This document shows positions 57,614-64,000 of a DNA stretch of 64,000 nt, in pieces. Made by a program: the position numbers and the translations under genes. Under the pieces are notes generated by a model. The model was not told the DNA's origin. It searched no databases and saw only the letters and a list, made by a program, of their open reading frames with translations. Source of the stretch: Diacronema lutheri (Eukaryota; Haptophyta; Pavlovophyceae; Pavlovales; Pavlovaceae); the NCBI GenBank assembly GCA_019448385.1, contig JAGTXO010000024.1, forward strand, positions 226,001-290,000, read 5' to 3'. Numbering within the stretch: the stretch's first letter is position 1; every line of letters starts with the position of its first letter.

Positions 57614-58814
57614 ACGGCAACGGTGGCGGCGTCGCCGCGGCTGCCGCTGCCGCCGCCGCCACCGCCGCCGCCACCAGCGCCACCGCCGCCGCCGCCGCCG
57701 GCACGGCCGCCGGCCGCGACGGTGCGGGCGGCGCGGGCGGCGCGGGCGCGGCCGCCGACAGCGGCGAGGGCGGCGGCGCGGCGGGCGCGGGCGGGCCGGC
57801 GCGCGCGCAAGCCGCCGCGGCGGAGCGCGCGCTGCGTCTTTTCGTGCTGCGCGAGCTGCCGGCGCTTGTCGGCGCGATGGGCGCGCACGTGCGGCAGTGG
57901 GGCGCTGAGCTCGCCGCGCTCGTCGGTCGCTTCTCGCACGAGCCGTCGGCGCTGCCGCACCTGCTCGCGCTCGTCGAGCAGCTCGCGCTCGTGCTCGGTG
58001 ACTGGCTCGGCGGCCATGTGCGCGGCCTGCTGCCGCACGTGCTGCGCGCGTGCCGCGCGCGGCCCGCGCCCGCCGTCGGCGCCGACGTGGACGGTGGCGG
58101 TGACGGCGGCGGCGACGGCGCGCAGCCGCCGGCAGCGGGCGCGGCGGCGGCGGCGGCGGCTGGCGCGGCGGGTCCCGCCGCCGCCACCGCCGCCGCCGCC
58201 GCCGCCACCGCGCCGGACGGCCTCGCCGCCGTCGGCAGCGGCTGCGGCTGCTGCTGCCTCGTCGCCTGCGCGCGCGCGGTCGGCACGCCGTTCGCCGAGG
58301 GCGGCGGCGGCGGCGGCGGCGGCGCGTGCCCACGGCTCGAGGTGCAGCCGAGCTGCGCGAGCCTCGCGCACGGCACCTCGGCTGAGACGCTCGGCGGCGC
58401 GGACGGCGCCGGCGCGGGCGGCGGCGCGCGCGCGTCGACGGGCGCGGTCGTGCTGCACGCGCTGCGCGTGCTCGTGCGGCTCGCGCCGCTGCTGCCCGCC
58501 GCGACGCTCGCGCCGATCGCGGCGGACGAGCTGCTCGCCGTCCTCGAGAAGGCACGCGTCCTCGGCGTGCCCGAGGGCGCACCGCTGCGTGCCCTCGCGC
58601 GGCTCGGCGCATTGAGCGGGTTGCGCGAACGCGCGGCGTCGGTGGTTCACCGGCTGAGCGCCTTCTTGCGCCGCCAGCCGCCGGCCGCACCGGCCGCGCC
58701 GCCGTCGGCGGCGGCGGCGGCCGGCGGTGCGCGGCCGCGCACGCCCAACGCGCGCGGCAGCGCGGCGGCCACCGCAGCAACGGCTGGCGGCGGCGGTGGC
58801 GGCGGCGGTGGCGG

Positions 58815-58869
<55 letters not shown>

Positions 58870-59358
58870 GGCGGCGTGCCGTGGGCGGGCGAGGTGTTCG
58901 ACATCTTCTGCGTGCTCGCGTGCGAGCTGGGCGCAGAGTGGCACGTCTTCGCGCCGTGTACGCGCGCGCTCGCCGCCGAGCTGCGCGTCGACCACCCGGC
59001 GTACGAGCGGCTGTGCGCGTTGGCGCTCGAGCAGCCCGACGGTGCGAACGCGCTCGTCGCACAGCTGCCGCTCATCGACCGGCTGCTCGAGCGCTCGGGC
59101 GCGCGCGCGCCACACGCGCCGGTGCGGCGCGCGGGCGGCCTTGCCTACGCGTGCAGCTTGGGCCACCTCACGCCGCACGACGCGGGCGCGCTCGGCCGCA
59201 GCGCCTCGGCCGCAGACGGCGCGCGCGACGGCGCGCACGCACGCGCGCCGTGCGCCTCGCCGACGGTGCTCATCGACGAGGCCGGGCTCGACGCGCTCGC
59301 GGCGGCGGCGGCGGCGCTCGACGCGACGCCGCCGCGCCGCGCGTCCGCGTGCGCGTCC

Positions 59359-59394
<36 letters not shown>

Positions 59395-62300
59395 GGCTCC
59401 GGCTCGCGCGCGCGCGCCCACTTGCCGCCCCACTCGCCACCGCCGCACGCGTCGAGCGCCGGGCTGCTCGGCGCGCACGGCGCGCTGGGCAGCGCGCAGG
59501 GCGGGACGGACGGCTTCGCGACCGAGATCCTCGCGCGCCCGCTCTCCGTCGACGTCGGTGCGCTCATCAGGCTGTGTGCGACGGACGGGAGGTGCATGCC
59601 CGATGACTGGTTCGAGTGGACTCGCCGGCTGAGCGTTGGGCTGCTGCGCGAGTCGCCGTGCGTCGGGCTGCGCGCGTGCGCGACGCTCGCGCAGCTGCAC
59701 GCGCCGCTCGCGTGCTCGCTCCTCGGAGCCGCCTTCCTCGCCGTCTGGTGCGAGCTTGGCGATGATGCGCGCGGCGCAGTTGCGGCGTCGCTGCACGGCG
59801 CGCTCACGGCGAGCGCGATGCCGCTCGACTGCCTGCAGCAGCTGCTCACGCTCGCCGAGTTCATGGAGGCGCACGAGGCGCCGTTGCCGCTCGACGCGCG
59901 CACGCTCGGCGCGGTCGCGCAGCGCTGCCACGCGTACGCCAAGGGCCTGCACTACAAGGAGGCTGAGTTTTGGGCCGAGCCGGGCGAGACGACGGTCGAT
60001 GGTGAGCTGATCGACTCGCTGCTCGGGCTGAACATGCAGCTCAACCAGCTCGACGCGGCGGCGGGGCTGCTGCGATACGCCGCCTCGCAAAGCATCCCCG
60101 TGCGCGATTGGTGGCTTGAGAACTTGCGCGAGTGGCAGGAGGCCCTCGCGCTGTACGAGCAACGGACACGCGAGGAGGGCGCAGCCGAGCCGCGCGCGCG
60201 GCTGCAGTGGGAGCTCGGCCGGCTGCGCTGCTTCCGCGCGCTCTCCGAGTGGGAGCAGCTTGCCGACCTCGCCGCGCGCCTCTGGCCCGACCTCGACGCC
60301 GAGCATCGCGCCGAGATCGCGCCGGCAGTGGCTCTTGCGCAGTGGCAGCTCGGTGACTGGGCCGGAATGCGCCGGACCGTTCACCAGCTGCCCGTCGAGG
60401 CGTCGCCCGGCGTGCTCTGCCGCGCAGTCCTCGCGACGCACGCGGCGGACTGGTACGGCGCGCAGCACTGGATTGGCCGCGCGCGCGCGCTCCTTGACGG
60501 CGAGCTGAGCGCCGCGCTCGCCGAAGGCGGCGCGCGCGCGTACGGCGCGCTCGTCTCCGCGCAGCAGCTCGCCGAGCTCGAGGAGGCGTGCGAGTACAGG
60601 CGCACGCAGGCGCGCGCCGCGGACGCGGCGGCGGCGCTCGCACTCGGCGCGCCGCTCGCTGGCGCGGCCGGCGCGGCCGGCGTGGCCGGCGCGGCCGGCG
60701 CGGCCGGCGCGGCCGGCGCGGCGGCCGGCGCGGCGGCGGCGGCGGCGGTGGCGGCTGAGTGCGCCGAGGCGCTCGAGCGGCAGCGCGCGGTGTGGGCGCG
60801 CCGGCTCGCGGGCTGCCGCAAGTCGGTGGACGTGTGGCAGACGCTCATTGCCGTGCAGGCGATGGTCGTCGCCCCGCACGAGCACGCGCACACGCTCGTC
60901 AAATTTGCGGCGCTCTGTCGCGCAAAGGGGCGGATGAGACTGTGCGCGCGCACGCTGGGCGAGCTGATCGACGGCACGCTGTCGGAGGGCGACTTTGAGC
61001 TGCGCGCGCTGCCGCACGAGCCGATCGTCGCGCACGCCGTCGCAAAGTACCTGTGGGCGTCAGGACGCCGGCCGCAGGCGAAGGAGCTGCTACGCAGGCT
61101 GCTGCGCGAGCGCGAGGCTGAGCTCGAGCGGCCGCTGCTCCTCAAGGTGGTCCTTGCGCTCGGCCGGTGGAATGAGAGCGAGCGCGAGCCGCACGACCGC
61201 GCGGACGCGCTCGCCGCCGAGACGCTGCGCTGCTACGCTGCCGCAACGCGCCACGGCCCTCACGAGTACAAGGCGTGGCACGCGTGGGCGCTTTTTAACT
61301 TTGAGCTCGCCGCCGCGCTCGAGGCGCGGCTGGGTGAGCGCGGCGCGGCAGATGCGCCGGACGCGCGCGGCGCGCCCGCCGCGCCCGCCGCGCCGGCGGG
61401 CAGCGCGCCCGATGCGGCCGCGAGCCTTGCCGCGGCCGCCGCGTCGCGCCCGCCGCTCGCGCCACCTCCGGGCGGCGCGGGCGCGCTGCTGATGGCCAAG
61501 CTGCTGCGGCACGTAACGGCCGCGGCCGAGGGCTTCTTCCGCTCCATCGCGCTCGGCCGCGAGCGCGCGCTGCAGGACCTGCTGCGGCTGCTCACGCTGT
61601 GGTTCCGCCACGGCGGCCACGCGCCGGTCGAGGAGGTGCTACGCGCGGGCGTCGAGACGGTCGACGTGGAGATGTGGCTGCTCGTCGGGCCGCAGCTGAT
61701 CGCGCGCATCTCGGCGCCCAACGCGCGCGTCGCCGCGCTCGTCAACTCGCTCCTCCTGCGCGTCGGCGCCGCACACCCGCAGGCGCTCATCTACCCGCTC
61801 GCCGTCGCCGTGCAGGAGCGCGGCCTCGTCGACGCGGCGGCGGCAGCGGGCGGCGGCGCGGGCGCGGCGCGCGCGGCCGAGCCTCTCGCGCACCGGCGCG
61901 TGCGCGCCGAGCAGCTGCTGCTGCAGATGCGCTCGGCCAACGACTCGCTCGTCGAGCAGGCACTGCTCGTCGCCGACGAGCTTGTGCGCGTCTCGATCTT
62001 GTGGGCCGAGCAGTGGCAGGAGGCGCTCGAGGAGGGCTACCGGTCAGCGCGCGCGCGCCGCGCGCGCCGCCGTCGCGTGCGCGCGCGCGCCGCGCGCGCC
62101 GCGCGTTCACGCGCGCCGCGCGCCGCCGCGCGTTCACGCGCGCCGCGCGCCGCCGTCGCGTGCGCGCGGCGCGCCGCGCGCATCAGCGCTTACTTTGGCG
62201 AGGGCCGCGACGTGCCGCGCATGCTCGCCGCGCTCGCGCCGATGCACGAGTTGCTCGAGCGCGGCGCGGCGACCGAGTCGGAGGCCGCCTTTGAGGCGGC

Positions 62301-64000
62301 GCACGGGCCCGCGCTGCGCGCGGCGCGCGAGCGCTGCGCCGCGCACGTGCGCACGGGCGCCGAAACGGAGCTACGCGCCGCGTGGGAACGTTACTTTGCG
62401 GCGCTGCGCGCCATCTCGCACGAGCTGCAGGACGTGCGGCAGATTGAGCTGCGGCACGCGTCGCCGCGCCTCTTCGCCGCGCGGCAGCTCGAGCTCGCGA
62501 TGCCCGGCACCTACCGTGCGGGCTCGCCCGTCGTGTCCATCTGCGCCTTCATGCCGACGCTGCTCGTGATGCCCACCAAGCAGCGGCCGCGCAAGCTGCA
62601 AATGCTCGGCTCGGATGGGCGCGTGCACACCTTCTTGCTCAAGGGGCGTGAGGACCTGCGGCAGGACGAGCGCGTCGCGCAGCTGCTCCTTCTCGTCAAC
62701 AACCTGCTCTCCTCCGGCGCCAAGACGCACGACCCATCCTTCCTCGTCGTGCGGTACGCGGTCGTGCCCCTCTCGACCAACTCGGGCCTTTTGCGCTGGG
62801 TGCCGCGCTCCGACACGCTGCACGCCCTCGTGCGCGAGTTCCGCGTGCCGCGCAACATTTTGCTCAACATCGAGCACCGCCTGATGCTGCACATGGCGCC
62901 TGATTACGACCTGTTGCCGCTCATGCACAAAGTCGAGGTGTGTACGCCCGGTGGCCCGCCGCGCGTGCCGCGCGCGCGCGCGCGCGCCGACGCGCGCGCG
63001 CGTCGCCACGGGCGCCGGCGCGCGCCGCGCAGGTCTTCGAGCACGCGCTCGCCTCGACAAGCGGCGCCGACCTCTCGCGCGTGATGCAGTCGCGATCGCC
63101 CTCGTCAGAGGCGTGGCTGCAGCGCCGCTGCACGTACACGCGCAGCCTCGCCGTCTCGTCCATTGTCGGCCACGTCCTCGGACTCGGCGACCGACGTGCG
63201 AGCCGCGCGCGCGCCGCGCGCCGTGGCCGCCGCGCCGCGCCCACTGCGCGCGCGCGCGCGCGCCCGCGCTTGCCCCGCCCGTCGCGACGCGCGCCGGCGC
63301 CGCGCGCACGCGCCGCGCGCACGCGCGTGCGCGCGCGCGCAGATCCGTCAAACATGCTGGTGCACCGCTCGTCAGGCAAGGTGATCCACATCGACTTTGG
63401 CGACTGCTTTGAGGTGGCGATGACGCGCGCAAAGTGGCCCGAGAAGGTACCCTTCCGGCTGACGCGCATGCTCGTCAACGCGATGGAGGCGTCGGGCATC
63501 GAAGGAACCTTCAGGCGCACATGCGAGGTGGTGATGGAGCTGCTACGCGACAACGCGAGCTCGGTTCTTGCGATGCTCGAGGTGTTTGTGCACGACCCGC
63601 TCATCAAGTGGCGCCTTCTCGACCCGGGCGGCTGGGCGGCCGACGACGGCGCGCATTCCGCCGACGGCGCCGCCGAGCGCGCAGCACGGCGCGCGCGCGC
63701 CGGCCCGGCCCCGCCCGCCGGCCCGACATCTTCAGACTCTGACGACGACGACGACGGGGCGGCCGACGAGGTTGGGGGCGCGGCGGGCTCGTTTGGCCAA
63801 AGCAACACGAGTTGGCGCATCCGCGCGCGCCTCGAGCTCGAGGCACAATCGCTCATCACGAGCCGAGTCAATCCGCACAAGCTCAACGCGCGAGCGGTGC
63901 GCGTGATCTCTCGCGTGAGCAACAAGCTGACTGGCAGGGAGTTTGTGCGAAGCGAGCAGCTCACCGTCGCCGAGCAGGTGCACCGGCTGATCGAGCAGTC
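52585..64000 (+). CDS. TOR: target of rapamycin (TOR) kinase, truncated by window edge
   Basis: Exons 52585-62042, 62187-62937, 63033-63195 and 63343 to beyond 64000 give over 3,670 residues, against about 2,550 in human; the excess is Gly/Ala/Pro low complexity, including Gly runs encoded by GGC. HEAT repeats fill the N-terminal half, then FAT, an FRB domain (about 3130-3230, LWAEQWQEALEEGYRAYFGE after splicing) and the PIKK kinase: PTKQRPRKLQMLGSDG, KGREDLRQDERV, VPLSTNSGLLRWV, GDRHPSNML and HIDFGDCFEVA. The FATC end is outside the window. Introns are 144, 95 and 147 bp; the first is a multiple of three without stops. TOR couples nutrients to growth. Several rapamycin contacts are substituted. 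Confidence 0.95.
58790..58878 (+). repeat. GGC trinucleotide run encoding poly-Gly in TOR
   Basis: About 30 consecutive glycine codons (mostly GGC, some GGT) inside the TOR coding frame between HEAT segments. Shorter Gly runs occur near 54070, 55410, 57590 and 59370. Probably replication-slippage expansions tolerated in loops. Confidence 0.85.

Noticed and set aside
55477-61035. 1,852-codon open frame on the minus strand opposite TOR
   Set aside because: Arg/Ala/Gly-rich with no domains; it mirrors the TOR codons. In this GC-rich DNA, stop codons are rare in every frame.
1-64000. tRNA, rRNA or snRNA genes
   Set aside because: I looked for T-loop (GGTTCRAATCC-like) and rRNA core motifs and found none with a foldable partner. 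A tool such as tRNAscan-SE would be decisive.

Overview
The window reads as nuclear DNA of a flagellated, very GC-rich eukaryotic alga. The gene set is eukaryotic: TOR kinase, cullin-4, Pol II subunit RPB4, prefoldin 2, SPC24, ataxin-3-type Josephin, Tat-SF1/Cus2. Flagellar or basal-body genes are prominent: SPAG6/PF16, a multi-domain adenylate kinase, a CEP162-like coiled coil and a MORN protein. Several products (Era, MsrB, SOUL) start with a signal peptide, as expected for plastids inside an ER-derived membrane. A haptophyte, perhaps a pavlovophyte, fits best; this is inference and was not tested against a database.

Genes are packed on both strands with little spacing. I place about 31 introns. 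Almost all are 85-180 bp, dominated by GCGC, and begin GTGCGC in about half the cases; three begin with GC. Nine gene pairs are head to head, with 6-236 bp between start codons.

Layout. 1-11.3 kb: GCC/GTC microsatellite, small hypothetical gene, coiled-coil protein, HEAT (INTS4-like) protein, Cus2, two unknown small genes that may be ciliary, and a Pro-rich surface protein. 11.4-23 kb: SPAG6, unknown small gene, Era, SDR, prefoldin 2, SOUL, MsrB, TPR-like/PP2C phosphatase. 23.6-30.7 kb: cullin-4, triple-domain adenylate kinase, bacterial-type QueC. 30.7-32.6 kb: a TA-flanked DNA transposon with 25-28 bp inverted repeats, ending 26 bp upstream of the QueC start. 32.7-45.2 kb: small gene, TMTC with an STI1 motif, CEP162-like protein, SPC24, Gfo/Idh oxidoreductase, Josephin, Mpv17. 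45.6-52.4 kb: a receptor joining a periplasmic-binding-type ectodomain to a TIR/HET-like cytoplasmic domain, RPB4, DnaJ-FN3-MORN. 52.6-64 kb: TOR, running off the right edge before FATC.

Most interesting: the one-pass receptor with a TIR/HET-like effector; a eukaryotic QueC beside a transposon; a TOR whose rapamycin-binding face is altered at several contact positions; a dually acylatable three-lobed adenylate kinase; and one minisatellite shared by the only two long introns. Splice sites were placed by eye from reading frame and family alignment; there is no transcript support.
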